From the NCBI GenBank assembly GCA_030425205.1, contig JAUIAP010000035.1:1-64000 (forward strand): a DNA stretch of 64,000 nt, given 5' to 3'. Positions 26,375 through 35,832 of the stretch are shown here, piece by piece (position 1 is the first letter of the stretch; each line of letters begins with the position of its first letter). A program made the translations under genes and the position numbers. Under the pieces are notes generated by a model. That model was not told where the DNA came from and made no database searches. It saw only the letters and a list, made by a program, of their open reading frames with translations. The DNA is from Anaerolineae bacterium. Lineage in GTDB: Bacteria > Chloroflexota > Anaerolineae > Promineifilales > Promineifilaceae.

Positions 26375-27250
26375 TTAAGCTAGGCTGCCCTCAATCGCGT
26401 TGATGTGCGTGTCGAGGGTTTGCTGGACGGCGGTGAGGTGTGAGCGCATTTGTTTAAGTTGGATGAGGACGTGGGGTATCGTTGTGGGAATCGGCCGATC
26501 AATCTCCCAATTATCAGCAACGATTGTGGCGTAGAGGCGTGTGGTGCGCTGGGCGGGCTGCACGCCGAGTTCCGTTTGCAGCGCATCGACACAACGTTGA
26601 TGTTGGCGCAAGGCGGACGAGCGATCCCCTGCGAGGTAGTGGAGGCGCATGAGGGCGCGGTGGGTGCGTTCGCGGGCGCAATCGTGCGCCAGAATGCGGT
26701 TGCCGTAGTCGATCCCCGCGGAATAGAGGGCATTGCGCTCACAATATTGAACCATCTTGTCCAGCAGCACAAGGTGGATGAAGGTGAGTTGTTCGCGGCG
26801 CAAGATGCACCAGTCGCTATAGCAACCGACGAGCAGTTCGTCGCAGCACGCTTGTAATGCAGCTTGGACAGTCGCCGCTTGGTCGGGGGTAAGCGCGGCT
26901 CCTTTTGTGTTGCGGCAGAGGGCAAATGCCGCTTCGAGTTGGGCAGTGTCGAGCCAGAGATCGGCCGATTCACACACCCGCACCCACTCTGGCTCGATGT
27001 CAAGCAACGGCGCAGCTTGACCAATCGCCTGCTGCAACTGCCAGAGCGTTTTGCGAAGGTTGCGCTTGGCACGGCTTTCGTCGAGGTCACGCCAGAGGAG
27101 CGTTGAGAGTTTATCGCGGTGGTGTGGATTGGCAGGGTGACAGAGAAGATAAGTGAGCAGTTCAAATACTTTGATGGTTGCAAATTTTTCAATCGTTGTG
27201 CCACAAGGCAACTGGAAGGTGAATCGGCCGAATAAATTCGCTTTGTACAT
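26375..27250 (-). CDS. BTAD/SARP-family transcriptional regulator
   Basis: A 291-residue activator-type regulator. Residues 1-95 form an OmpR-like winged helix (FGRFTFQLPCGTTIEKFAT, ELLTYLLCHPANPHHRDKLS, LLWRDLDESRAKRNLRKTLW). Residues about 100-245 form a bacterial transcriptional activator domain with TPR-like helices (LLVGCYSDWCILRREQL, ERTHRALMRLHYLAGDRSSA, LGVQPAQRTTRLYATI). A short coiled tail follows. It lacks the NTPase and large TPR parts of the 47200 protein. It lies between the protease operon and the eCIS operon on the same strand and is the best candidate regulator of the eCIS. Two small inverted repeats lie just upstream. Confidence 0.85.
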   Translation of the reverse strand: MYKANLFGRFTFQLPCGTTIEKFATIKVFELLTYLLCHPANPHHRDKLSTLLWRDLDESRAKRNLRKTLWQLQQAIGQAAPLLDIEPEWVRVCESADLWLDTAQLEAAFALCRNTKGAALTPDQAATVQAALQACCDELLVGCYSDWCILRREQLTFIHLVLLDKMVQYCERNALYSAGIDYGNRILAHDCARERTHRALMRLHYLAGDRSSALRQHQRCVDALQTELGVQPAQRTTRLYATIVADNWEIDRPIPTTIPHVLIQLKQMRSHLTAVQQTLDTHINAIEGSLA

Positions 27251-27263
27251 GATCTCCTGAGGA

Positions 27264-27305
27264 CAATAGCGACACTCCTATCTATTGCCCTTGTTTGGTC
27301 AAACA
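27264..27305. promoter_or_regulatory. Inverted repeats upstream of the BTAD regulator
   Basis: Two inverted repeats lie within 60 bp of the regulator start: CAATAG/CTATTG (27264-27269 and 27282-27287) and the palindrome TGTTTG-GT-CAAACA (27292-27305). The second is followed by T6 on the plus strand only. They could be operators, or the second a terminator for plus-strand transcripts. This is weak evidence from position and symmetry alone. Confidence 0.35.
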
Positions 27306-27319
27306 TTTTTTCGTCATCG

Positions 27320-30300
27320 CTATCCTACGAAGTAAAATGCTGCCCAGAAAAATGGATGGTCGGGTACGACACCTTTACTTGTGCCGCGTTGAGCATCACG
27401 CAGTCGCACCTCAGTTTGCCGCAATGTTTTGAGCGACCATTGTTCGCGCTGAGCCGTTTGCAATGCAGACAGCGTTGACGCTTCATCGAGTAGCGCGTTG
27501 TAAAAGTTGAGCATCACTGTCATCGTTGTGCGATCAGATACAGGCCACAACGTCACGATGGCAGAACGCGCACCCGCACCCAACAGGCCGCGCGTCAGCC
27601 CGATAATTTCGTCGCCGCTGGTCTGTTCACCAATCCCCGTTGAACACGCGCTTAACACAACGAGATCAGCATTGAGTTCGATGCCAGCTAGTTCTGTGAC
27701 GGTTAACGCATCCCCATTTGCCAGCAAAATGGATGAGAGTAGCGGGAATTCGGGCGACAGATAACCGTGTGTGGCTAGATGGATGAGACGAGCCGAACCG
27801 AGTTGCTGCCGCACAGCCGCTTCGGTTGCGTCTGATCCAATGAGGGGCTGACTGTTTGGAAAGCTTTGCGCGATGAGCATGGCCTCTTGCGACGCGCCGG
27901 GCAAGCGACGAGCGGGAATGCGTTCTGCATTGAGGATGTGCGGAACAGACATGTTGATCGGATTGCCGACGATGAGTGCGGGGGTCTCGGCCGAAATTCG
28001 CCGCGCTTTCCCCACGCGCAAACTGCTCGCATTCGGCCGATAGCTCACCAAATGCGTCGCCGCCAGCCAACCCCCCTGCCATGTCAGCGCATGGAACGGC
28101 AGGCGATGGGTTGAGCCGTGCGGCACAATCATGATGTGTTGGTAGCGGACGAGTTGTGTTTTGATAGGGTCGAGCAGCACTGCGGCGATTGTTTTACCGA
28201 GCTGCCTGATCTCGGAAACGCTGGTGGCTGGGTCGCTACACAATGCGTAAAATCGCTGCACCTGCCCGTTTAGCTTGAACGTGTCGCTTGACAAAACCTG
28301 TCCAGCGGCTTCTTGACGGCTGATTGCCCAAATGAGCAGCGTCTCATCGTGAAACATGTATTCAACCAAAAGTGTGTCATCGTCTAGCTGAGATTGCATC
28401 TCTGCCAATGAGAGCGGGTGCGACTGCGGGTTGATCAACTGGTAGAAGGCGGGGTTATCGGCCGCCAGCGACTGTTCTAACTGCTGGCGTTTGGATTCGG
28501 CCGATTGTACCTGTTGCCGCAATACGCTTGCCCGCTCGTTGTCCTCTGCCTCGATTGCCCGTTGCAACAAGCCGCGCCATGTCGCCACCACCATCGTCGC
28601 CTCGCGCCACGCCGCCACACGGCTATCTTGGGCGATCTGCTGTCCGCCCGCACTGTTGACACTCGCATCGACCAAATCCTGTAGCGCACGCCCCTTGCCC
28701 AACTCCGCATAGCGCAAACTTTGGGTGAGATAGTGGTATCGTTGGTCGGGTCGCAATGCCACGACGCGCAGTGCAGTACGCGCCGCCCCCAAGTAGATAA
28801 GGCTAACGGTCAAACTACCCATCAGGGCGACTTTCAACTCATCCCGACTGAGCGTTGCACGGCGTTGCTCCACCGCCTCGATTGCTAAATCGTAGTAGTG
28901 CAGCGCATCGTCGTATTGTGTTAGCCCTTCGCACATCTCGGCGTAGTCGAGCAGCGTTTCCCATGGTCGTCGCTCACGCTGCCACCAATCTACGCCAGCA
29001 ATCCGCTCAATCGTTTGAAACTGCTCATACGCCGCCGCAAATCGCTTAATCCGTGTGAAAAAAATAGCGGCTTGCTGATGGAGCGAGAGATTGCGCGACT
29101 GCATTAACTGATCGTACTGTCCCCCCATGCCAAGACGACGCATCGCCGCAACGAGGGGGTCGTCATCGGCCGAAAGCGGTACAGCCGCACGGAAGATGCG
29201 CTCAGCTTGATCATACTGGCGCAAGCTGCCGTAAATGCTGGCCTCACGAATCGCACGCATTCGGCTGTCTGACCCTTGCGCTTGCTGTACGATTTGCAAT
29301 GCTTCTTGATAATATCTGTGTGCCGTCTCCCTATCACCAACGCGCTCGGCACGCTTGGCGCGATAGAGCGGGGCGTTAAACTCGGCTCCTTCCAGCGCAA
29401 TCCACAAGTGCGACCAAGACGCCACTTGATGCACAGCCGCATCGTTCGTCGTTTCATCCGCTTGGACACGCCGCCATATCTCGCTCAAAAACGCTGTGCC
29501 AACATTGCTGGCGGCCGCATAAGACGACCCGCGCCGTGCGTCGAGTTGACGTAGGCGTGTCGCCAACCGCTCGATCTGTTCGGGATTACGGGCAGCCGTG
29601 TACAGTTCGAGCATTTCAGTCGATAGGTGCAAAATCCGATACGCCAACGGGTTGCCCGTCTCTGCATTGCCGGGCAGTTGACCTTCAAGCAGGGTTGTCG
29701 CCTCGCCGTAGAGCTGTCCTGCGCTGTTGTTTTCGCCCAAAAATTGGTAGACGGTGGCGCGGTCGGTCAGCGCACGCGCCAGCGCAATCGGTGCGTCGAG
29801 CGCACGGAAAAGATGTTCGCTCAGTCGGAATGCCGCCAGTGCCTTTTCCGACGCGCCTTCCCGCGTCAGCCAATAGCGGCCGATGCGTAGACAAAAGATA
29901 CCCAAGCCCAACGTGAAGCTAAACGCCCCATTTTCTTTGCCCCACGCCCCGACTTCCTGCGCCAAATCGCGTCGCTCTGGCATTTCGCCCGCCGCGATGG
30001 CGACAAGCGCGCGCTGCATCTTGATGGTTTGGAGCATGGCGGGGTCGCTGTGGAGGACGGTTTCGGCCGCAGCCAACCACTGCCGCACCTCCGCATACGC
30101 TCCCTGCAACCACGCGATAAACGCCAGCCGCAGCATCACCGCGCCCGCTTCTGCCGTTGCGCCACGCCGCTCAAATAGGTCGAGCAGCCGTTGATAGTGT
30201 GGTTGCAACAGAGCGAGATTTTGACTGCTCGCCCGCACTTCTTGCGCTTCGATTTCCCATGCGAGTTCGCTCGTCGCGCTCCCCTCAACGATGGCACAGT

Positions 30301-31030
30301 TCCAGACCAGTGGTGTACTGAGCGGCGCAAGTTGGAAGTCGAGTGCCGCCAACTCACAGGCGGCGATTCCCATCTCGTCGTTGACCGCTTGATAGTGCCG
30401 CTGTGCCGCTTGCAGATAGTGCTGTGCATGTTGCCAATTGCCAGCGCGATGACAGAGATCGGCCGACAACAAATCACCAATCGGCAACAACTCGCGGTGC
30501 ATGTGCGTCACTTGTGCGGGGAGTTGGATCAGCGAGAGGGCTTGTTCGAGCAGTTTGGGGCGCATTTCGGCCGAGTCACGCTGCGTTTTGTCCACAATCG
30601 AGCGCATCGACAACAAACTCGTCAACCAACGGTCGATCAGCGCGTGTTCCAGCGCAATTGGCTCCCCCTTACGCTCCAATCGCCAGCGCAACTGATCGAG
30701 TTGTGGAACGATGCGTTCACCATAGGCCACCGCGTCGTGTTGCTGATCGATGTCAAGTGCCGTCGCCCCTCGCCCATCTGGAAAGAGACCGTAGCGATGG
30801 CGCGTCGCCACGTGGGCGTAGCTTTTCGCTCGCCAGACGCGCAGCGTGTCTTGTGGGCGCAAATCTTCGACTTTGGCAAATGCAGCAATAGCTGATTTGT
30901 ATTCGCTGTGCGAAAGATGCTCGACACCCCGCCGCAAAAGTCGATCACGCCCTAGCGTAGTAGGTAGCGCAACATTTTCCGACAGACCAGCGAGTTGACG
31001 AAGGATCATGTCAAAAGCAGAAAGAGTCAT
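27320..31030 (-). CDS. TPR-CHAT protease
   Basis: A 1236-residue protein. About the first 850 residues are helical TPR-type repeats (for example YDDALHYYDLAIEAVEQ). The C-terminal ~330 residues are a CHAT domain, a caspase-clan (CD) peptidase. The catalytic His1088 lies in LIHLATHGYLSPEF and Cys1129 in LVVLSACSTGIG. The pair is intact. CHAT proteases cleave partner proteins in several bacterial immune or death systems, with the TPR part sensing or docking. It is the last gene of a ten-gene operon, 14 bp after the 286-residue protein. Targets are unknown; the neighbouring caspases, subtilase or eCIS parts are possible. Confidence 0.9.
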   Translation of the reverse strand: MTLSAFDMILRQLAGLSENVALPTTLGRDRLLRRGVEHLSHSEYKSAIAAFAKVEDLRPQDTLRVWRAKSYAHVATRHRYGLFPDGRGATALDIDQQHDAVAYGERIVPQLDQLRWRLERKGEPIALEHALIDRWLTSLLSMRSIVDKTQRDSAEMRPKLLEQALSLIQLPAQVTHMHRELLPIGDLLSADLCHRAGNWQHAQHYLQAAQRHYQAVNDEMGIAACELAALDFQLAPLSTPLVWNCAIVEGSATSELAWEIEAQEVRASSQNLALLQPHYQRLLDLFERRGATAEAGAVMLRLAFIAWLQGAYAEVRQWLAAAETVLHSDPAMLQTIKMQRALVAIAAGEMPERRDLAQEVGAWGKENGAFSFTLGLGIFCLRIGRYWLTREGASEKALAAFRLSEHLFRALDAPIALARALTDRATVYQFLGENNSAGQLYGEATTLLEGQLPGNAETGNPLAYRILHLSTEMLELYTAARNPEQIERLATRLRQLDARRGSSYAAASNVGTAFLSEIWRRVQADETTNDAAVHQVASWSHLWIALEGAEFNAPLYRAKRAERVGDRETAHRYYQEALQIVQQAQGSDSRMRAIREASIYGSLRQYDQAERIFRAAVPLSADDDPLVAAMRRLGMGGQYDQLMQSRNLSLHQQAAIFFTRIKRFAAAYEQFQTIERIAGVDWWQRERRPWETLLDYAEMCEGLTQYDDALHYYDLAIEAVEQRRATLSRDELKVALMGSLTVSLIYLGAARTALRVVALRPDQRYHYLTQSLRYAELGKGRALQDLVDASVNSAGGQQIAQDSRVAAWREATMVVATWRGLLQRAIEAEDNERASVLRQQVQSAESKRQQLEQSLAADNPAFYQLINPQSHPLSLAEMQSQLDDDTLLVEYMFHDETLLIWAISRQEAAGQVLSSDTFKLNGQVQRFYALCSDPATSVSEIRQLGKTIAAVLLDPIKTQLVRYQHIMIVPHGSTHRLPFHALTWQGGWLAATHLVSYRPNASSLRVGKARRISAETPALIVGNPINMSVPHILNAERIPARRLPGASQEAMLIAQSFPNSQPLIGSDATEAAVRQQLGSARLIHLATHGYLSPEFPLLSSILLANGDALTVTELAGIELNADLVVLSACSTGIGEQTSGDEIIGLTRGLLGAGARSAIVTLWPVSDRTTMTVMLNFYNALLDEASTLSALQTAQREQWSLKTLRQTEVRLRDAQRGTSKGVVPDHPFFWAAFYFVG

Positions 31031-31044
31031 TGGGCGGATGATTC

Positions 31045-31905
31045 TCAGTGGCGCGAAACGCCAAATACGAAGTAGTTGAACGGAATTGGCAAGGCGACAT
31101 CGGCTGCATTGACCATGCGACCTTTCGCCCGATCAAATTTCCAGCGCGACCAATCCCAATCGTCGTCGCACTGCACGACGACGTAAGAGCCGATGTTGAG
31201 CCGTGCGCCGACGGGGTTGTTGCCAAAGTCCAGCCCCAACTCGACGCGCTGAACGGGTACATTGCGATTGCGCTGTGCAATGTGCTTCGCCAACCCAAGC
31301 GCAACTGCCGCAAATGGCGCAATGGCGGGTTGGGCGGTCGTGGCAAGTTCAAGCCCCTTGCCCGCCATTTCCGAATTTAACGCCGTCAGTAGTTGCTCGT
31401 CGCGGTTATTCTTGACGTTGATCGTCGTGCATTTGAAGTGAACGCCGCTCGCCCCGACCTGCAACCCAATAAAGATAGGGACATTCCGCAGACCGATGAG
31501 TTGCCCATTTTGTGCTTGGTAGGTCTGGTTGAAGTGCAGTTGTTCGGGCTTGTCATCGGCCGAATTGACCGCCGCAAAGTTAAACAAAATCGTCCGCTCC
31601 CCCCAACCCGGATATTTGGCGATGTGAATTTGGTCGAGCGTGATGTTGACGCGGGTTTTTTGGAGGGTGGTATCGGCCGATTGCAGCCCAACTGGAATAA
31701 TGTCCAGTTGAGTGTCTGCCGCGCCATCGACAGGTGGTAAGTAGCCGTAGGCGTGCGACTGATATTTCCATGCGGGATATGATAATATGCTCTTGACACT
31801 GTCCTCGGTCTGAAAAGTGTCGTCTTGCGGTTCGACTTCGTTCAGTTTGGCGGTCATTTCATCTGCGGGCATCTCTGCGAGGGTGCGAAAGTTGTCGTCT
31901 GACAT
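31045..31905 (-). CDS. Protein of unknown function between subtilase and CHAT protease
   Basis: A 286-residue protein I cannot assign. The N-terminal ~45 residues are acidic and probably disordered (MSDDNFRTLAEMPADEM). Then come two beta-rich parts: about 80-180 (ITLDQIHIAKYPGWGERTIL, LIGLRNVPIFIGLQVG) and about 215-286 (RVELGLDFGNNPVGARLNIG, SYVVVQCDDDWDWSRWKFD, ending FNYFVFGVSRH). A small hydrophobic helix lies between (IAPFAAVALGLAKHIA). There is no signal peptide. Spacing of 12 and 14 bp to its neighbours places it firmly in the protease operon. It could be a protease substrate, inhibitor or effector. This is inferred from position only. Confidence 0.7.
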   Translation of the reverse strand: MSDDNFRTLAEMPADEMTAKLNEVEPQDDTFQTEDSVKSILSYPAWKYQSHAYGYLPPVDGAADTQLDIIPVGLQSADTTLQKTRVNITLDQIHIAKYPGWGERTILFNFAAVNSADDKPEQLHFNQTYQAQNGQLIGLRNVPIFIGLQVGASGVHFKCTTINVKNNRDEQLLTALNSEMAGKGLELATTAQPAIAPFAAVALGLAKHIAQRNRNVPVQRVELGLDFGNNPVGARLNIGSYVVVQCDDDWDWSRWKFDRAKGRMVNAADVALPIPFNYFVFGVSRH

Positions 31906-31917
31906 GGGTTGGTCTCC

Positions 31918-34344
31918 TTATTTGAATTGCCATGTGATTCGGCCGATTTCTTCCCCTGCAAAGGATTGTCGAATGGTCAATTCGTATGGTTGCTGCAACT
32001 GGTTAGGAAATTGTACGTCAAATCGCATTGGAATTCGGTCACTAATCACCAGTTTAATGGGGGATGACTGTACGATCTCATGAATTGGTAACTCAATACG
32101 AGCTACGCTCGCTCCTGCAAAATGCTCCAATCCATCACCCATACCAAATTCCACAATATCTGGGTCGTGAGGGAAATACTCGAGAAAATCCTCTGGCACA
32201 TCTAACCAAAGGGTTGCGCCATCTGGTAACTCTGAGATGATTTCCAAACGGTACTCATTTAATCCCTCGGTTACACCTTTCGCATCAATTGTTAAGTTGT
32301 CAGTTGACTCCGCATCTGTGTCAATGATATTGAAATTGCGCCATGCGACATTGTTATTGTTGCGGATGTAGTTGCGGTAATCTGCTGGGTTGGGAAAACT
32401 GACAGGTGGGAATGGCTGAGGATCGTCTTCTGCATCAAGCAACACCACGAAGCAGTAGTGACCGGGAGCGGGCAAATTGGATGCAGGCCAAGGAATAGGA
32501 CTAGAGATAACCTCTACGGAACCGCTCGGAACCGTGGGGATGTTAACAGAACCAATTTCAATCCACTCATCTGGCAGTAGGATTGTCGATGAGTTTAAGT
32601 AGAATACAGTTGCTGTTACATCATTTATCTCTACGCCCCCACGATTGCGGACACTTACATACACTTCATGGTCATCACCTGCCACCACACGACTGCCTCT
32701 TGTCTGTGGATCGCCATTGCGCTCTACCCACACGTCAGGGCTGGACGCGAGACTGCCAAGGTGCGGTTGAGTACCATCATCGTCGACATTGTCGCGGATG
32801 TATACATCCGCTATTGTGTTGAGGTTGATCAGTTGACCGACGAGATTACACAATTCGGGCATCGTTCCTATACCTATACCCAGTCTGTCTACACCGAGAT
32901 TGGGATCGCTGAGTATCTCTCTCAACTGATATCCGTTGAAAACGCCATTTGACCGACATTCCCTTGCAATACCTTGCACTGCACCAGCGACTCCTGCAAT
33001 AATGGCAGCCGCGCTTGATGTACCGTTATATAGCGACGTGTATTGAGCATATCCCACATTTTCATTAGCGTCACCCGAAGGATCGTTTCCAAGGGTTTGA
33101 GCGAATGCTCCGCGCGCAAAGCAATTGACTCGAGAACCATAGTTCGATTGAGGTAGCCTCATGTTAGAGAGGAGCATATTTTGTGTTGCGATACAGGCTC
33201 CGACTATAATCGCCCCAGAGTCTTCTGGATGGTCATTAGGATCGCCGAGTAGTTCATCATATGCGGCGGCTGTCAGTTCAGTCCCGCCATTGCCTGCAGC
33301 TGCAACAACGACCATTCCAAGTGCCGTTGCCAAGCGCGTCATATCAAAGACACCCAGTTGCGTTTCCGCTGGAAGAATCAGTTGATTGGGCTGAACTTGG
33401 TCTTCAATAAGAATGATGTGTCCAATCTCACCCGTATTAACCAACTCTCGAATCGTATAAAGTAGTGACCTGATGCGATTTCGATCACTATTGCCTGTCA
33501 CGGTGTCGAGATGAAAAATGGACATAACATCGGCCGAAATATTCGGAACCATCCCCGTACAACCAACTGCATTGTCGCCTATTGCAGCAATGACACCCAA
33601 GGTTCGTGTTCCATGTCCCCTAAAGTACATGGACAATCTTTGTGGCTCCGGTTCACCCGGCACCTGTACTTCAATGGGATCATTAAGCAAACGAATCGTA
33701 TTCGCGAGCAAATCCTGATGCTCAACATATGTTCCATTGTCATTCATTCTCCAGCCTTGCTCAATGTCAATGATTCGGATGTTATTCCCATCGCCTCCAG
33801 TCCAGTGCCAAGCACAATCCATCTCAACTTCATCGAGATAACTTTGTTGCGTGTGTTCTGCGTCTAATCCTGCAAGCAAAGGTTGTTGCAACCTATTGCA
33901 AGGCGGGGAAACAGGCTGCGACTTGATGTAGGCCATCTGAACATATTCTAGGTCTCGCAACTCAGAAACAATGGTCTGCATCTCATCATTACTCAAATCA
34001 TCCGGCACGAAAAACTGAAAGTACTTGGAGAAGTCCGTCGGCTGATAATCAGGGTCTCGCTCTTGGGCGAGGTTGACTAACTCTTCCGCAATTGCCAAAT
34101 CTTCTTCCTCTAACGCTGGGCGTAATGTAAAGTCCGGGATGTTCGTTTCAGCCAGAAAGTTCTGCCAGCTAGGTTCAGAAATCTCCCTCTCAGCTCCTAT
34201 AATGCTGGGTACGGGAGCATCATCGAAAAATTTTACAACAATCGTGTTTGGGAAGATTCCGTCAAGTACAAAATCGTTTGTAGCTAAGGCTTCCTCGTTT
34301 TGTCGTAATGGGACATCGGGTTGATTTATTTCAAATTCGGTCAT
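31918..34344 (-). CDS. Subtilisin-like serine protease (S8), no signal peptide
   Basis: An 808-residue S8 peptidase. The catalytic triad is Asp193 (IRIIDIEQGW), His244 (YFRGHGTRTLG) and Ser443 (NGTSSAAAI), with oxyanion Asn352 in VVAAAGNGG. All four are present. The N-terminal ~180 residues look like a propeptide or docking part. After the peptidase domain come beta-sandwich regions (about 500-800), one with a CARDB-like pattern (DDHEVYVSVRNRGGVEINDV). There is no N-terminal signal peptide or lipobox, so action inside the cell, or export by another route, is likely. It follows the LysM lipoprotein after 98 bp and precedes the 286-residue gene by 12 bp. Confidence 0.92.
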   Translation of the reverse strand: MTEFEINQPDVPLRQNEEALATNDFVLDGIFPNTIVVKFFDDAPVPSIIGAEREISEPSWQNFLAETNIPDFTLRPALEEEDLAIAEELVNLAQERDPDYQPTDFSKYFQFFVPDDLSNDEMQTIVSELRDLEYVQMAYIKSQPVSPPCNRLQQPLLAGLDAEHTQQSYLDEVEMDCAWHWTGGDGNNIRIIDIEQGWRMNDNGTYVEHQDLLANTIRLLNDPIEVQVPGEPEPQRLSMYFRGHGTRTLGVIAAIGDNAVGCTGMVPNISADVMSIFHLDTVTGNSDRNRIRSLLYTIRELVNTGEIGHIILIEDQVQPNQLILPAETQLGVFDMTRLATALGMVVVAAAGNGGTELTAAAYDELLGDPNDHPEDSGAIIVGACIATQNMLLSNMRLPQSNYGSRVNCFARGAFAQTLGNDPSGDANENVGYAQYTSLYNGTSSAAAIIAGVAGAVQGIARECRSNGVFNGYQLREILSDPNLGVDRLGIGIGTMPELCNLVGQLINLNTIADVYIRDNVDDDGTQPHLGSLASSPDVWVERNGDPQTRGSRVVAGDDHEVYVSVRNRGGVEINDVTATVFYLNSSTILLPDEWIEIGSVNIPTVPSGSVEVISSPIPWPASNLPAPGHYCFVVLLDAEDDPQPFPPVSFPNPADYRNYIRNNNNVAWRNFNIIDTDAESTDNLTIDAKGVTEGLNEYRLEIISELPDGATLWLDVPEDFLEYFPHDPDIVEFGMGDGLEHFAGASVARIELPIHEIVQSSPIKLVISDRIPMRFDVQFPNQLQQPYELTIRQSFAGEEIGRITWQFK

Positions 34345-34402
34345 TTATTCCTCTTCTTCTATTGAGATTAGCTCACAAACTTGTAAGTTCGCAGGGCATA
34401 AA

Positions 34403-34416
34403 GGCGTGTGAACGCC
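34403..34416 (-). terminator. Weak hairpin in the lipoprotein-subtilase gap
   Basis: On the minus strand GGCGT-TCAC-ACGCC forms a 5-bp stem with a 4-nt loop followed by TTTA. It lies in the 98-bp gap between the lipoprotein and subtilase genes. It is short, so at most partial termination or mRNA-end protection. Confidence 0.25.
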
Positions 34417-34442
34417 CCACTCTAGCTCTAAAAATTGTAGAG

Positions 34443-35819
34443 TCATGGTTCAGATGATGGTGTGGTCGGACTTTCGGTAGTGGCTAGTGTAGGTGTTTTT
34501 GTCTCTGTCGTCGCTGTGGGCAATTCCGGTTCATCTGTCATTGTCGGCGATGGCGTGGTTATTGAGGTCGCTGTTACAACGTCAGGAGTTTTCGTCGGGG
34601 TTGGCTCTGGTGATGGTGTCATCGGACTTTCAGTAGCGGGGGGTGTAGGTGTTTTTGTCTCTGTCATTGTCGGCGATGGTGTGGTTATTGGTGTCGCTGT
34701 TACAACATCAGGGATTTTTGTCGGGGTCGGCTCTGGTGACGGTGTCGATTGGCTTTTTCCAGTAATAGTAAATAGACCTGTCCGCAGGTCTGCTGAACCG
34801 AAAAAGGCCAAAACAGAGTAAGCTCCTGTTTCAAACGTAGCATCCGTTGGTATCTGTACAACAGCAATACTGTCTGAGTCAGTCGTTGCAGAGAGTTGCA
34901 ATTTAGGTTGATCCGAGTTCGGAGGATAAACGAACACCAACCAAGACTCTTGTGGGCCTGTACCCTTGAAACGACCAACAAACAGAGCCCCTGCAACCCC
35001 TTTGTCACAATCAAATCCACTACTACACACAAACTGAATGACAGTACCATCTGGTGGCCCGAGTGTCACCGTCATTGGCGTGTCCGTCGGTGTGGGAGTT
35101 TCTGTCGGTGTTTCCGTCTCTGGGGTAACTGTCGTGGGCGATTCTGTTACATTAGGCGATGGTGGTAGCAGAGTGACCGTCAAAGTCGGCGACTCGCTTG
35201 TACCTGTTGGGGTCGGTGCAGGTGGCGCAAGAGTAAGCGTAGGTGAATCATCTGTCTCGGTTGGTGTTATGACGATGCGTGTGTTTGTTGCGATTGGGAG
35301 TGGAAACGGTAAACCAATCGTTTCGCCAGCGTCAATCCGTTCGTTGATGCGGCAGTTGCTTTGCATGAGCGCGGATGACTGCATGTTGACCGCCTGCGCC
35401 AAAATAGACCACACTTGACCACGCTGGACAACATGCGGTACCCACCCCGTAGGAATGGGGCAACATTCATCGCTACCTTGCATTTTGACTACACAAGTGG
35501 TTGGCGCGCCGGGTGGAATCGGTGTTCCAAGTGGTGTATTCGTTGGGAGTGGCGGAGCGGGTTCAGTGGTTTCAGTAGGTAGCGGTGTTGGAATAGGTGT
35601 TACAGTTGAGGCGGGTTCAGATGGCTGCCCCGCTGTAGGTTCCGTTGCGGTTACGATTTGCGCGACAATTGGAGGCTGTTTCGTTGCGGTTGGTGGCACA
35701 GTTGCAGTTTCAGGTACAACAGTCGGCAATGGAACCTGCTGAACTGGTTCCGGTATTGCTGCACCGCTGCATGCAACTGCCATGATGAATAAGAGAAGTA
35801 GGGCTGTACGTTTGAACAT
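34443..35819 (-). CDS. Thr/Pro-rich LysM lipoprotein
   Basis: A 458-residue exported lipoprotein. The signal peptide MFKRTALLLLFIMAVACSG carries a lipobox with Cys17. A long Thr/Pro linker follows. A LysM-like domain (about 129-171: VPHVVQRGQVWSILAQAV, INERIDAGETIGLP) follows a Cys-containing segment, then more Thr/Pro linker, a ~100-residue beta domain (about 260-350: VIQFVCSSGFDCDKGVAGAL, FGSADLRTGLFTI) and a C-terminal tandem repeat. The ATG at 35819 has a perfect GGAGG site (CAAGGAGGAAAA), so the longer ORF to 35870 is rejected. It probably stands on the cell surface and binds peptidoglycan. The mucin-like linkers would be glycosylation or stalk regions. Confidence 0.85.
   Translation of the reverse strand: MFKRTALLLLFIMAVACSGAAIPEPVQQVPLPTVVPETATVPPTATKQPPIVAQIVTATEPTAGQPSEPASTVTPIPTPLPTETTEPAPPLPTNTPLGTPIPPGAPTTCVVKMQGSDECCPIPTGWVPHVVQRGQVWSILAQAVNMQSSALMQSNCRINERIDAGETIGLPFPLPIATNTRIVITPTETDDSPTLTLAPPAPTPTGTSESPTLTVTLLPPSPNVTESPTTVTPETETPTETPTPTDTPMTVTLGPPDGTVIQFVCSSGFDCDKGVAGALFVGRFKGTGPQESWLVFVYPPNSDQPKLQLSATTDSDSIAVVQIPTDATFETGAYSVLAFFGSADLRTGLFTITGKSQSTPSPEPTPTKIPDVVTATPITTPSPTMTETKTPTPPATESPMTPSPEPTPTKTPDVVTATSITTPSPTMTDEPELPTATTETKTPTLATTESPTTPSSEP
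34446..34745 (-). repeat. 126-bp tandem repeat encoding Thr/Pro tail
   Basis: Two copies of a 42-residue unit (starting TPSPEPTPTK) plus a truncated third start (TPSSEP). The second copy carries a 10-residue insertion. The third copy is cut off by the stop codon, which suggests unit loss or gain at the 3' end of the lipoprotein gene. Confidence 0.75.
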
Positions 35820-35832
35820 TTTTCCTCCTTGT

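Noticed and set aside
295-27250. Prophage or type VI secretion system
   Set aside because: There is no capsid, portal, terminase, integrase, TssJLM or ClpV. The gene order with Afp7, Afp15-type AAA+ and DUF4255 cap fits an eCIS.
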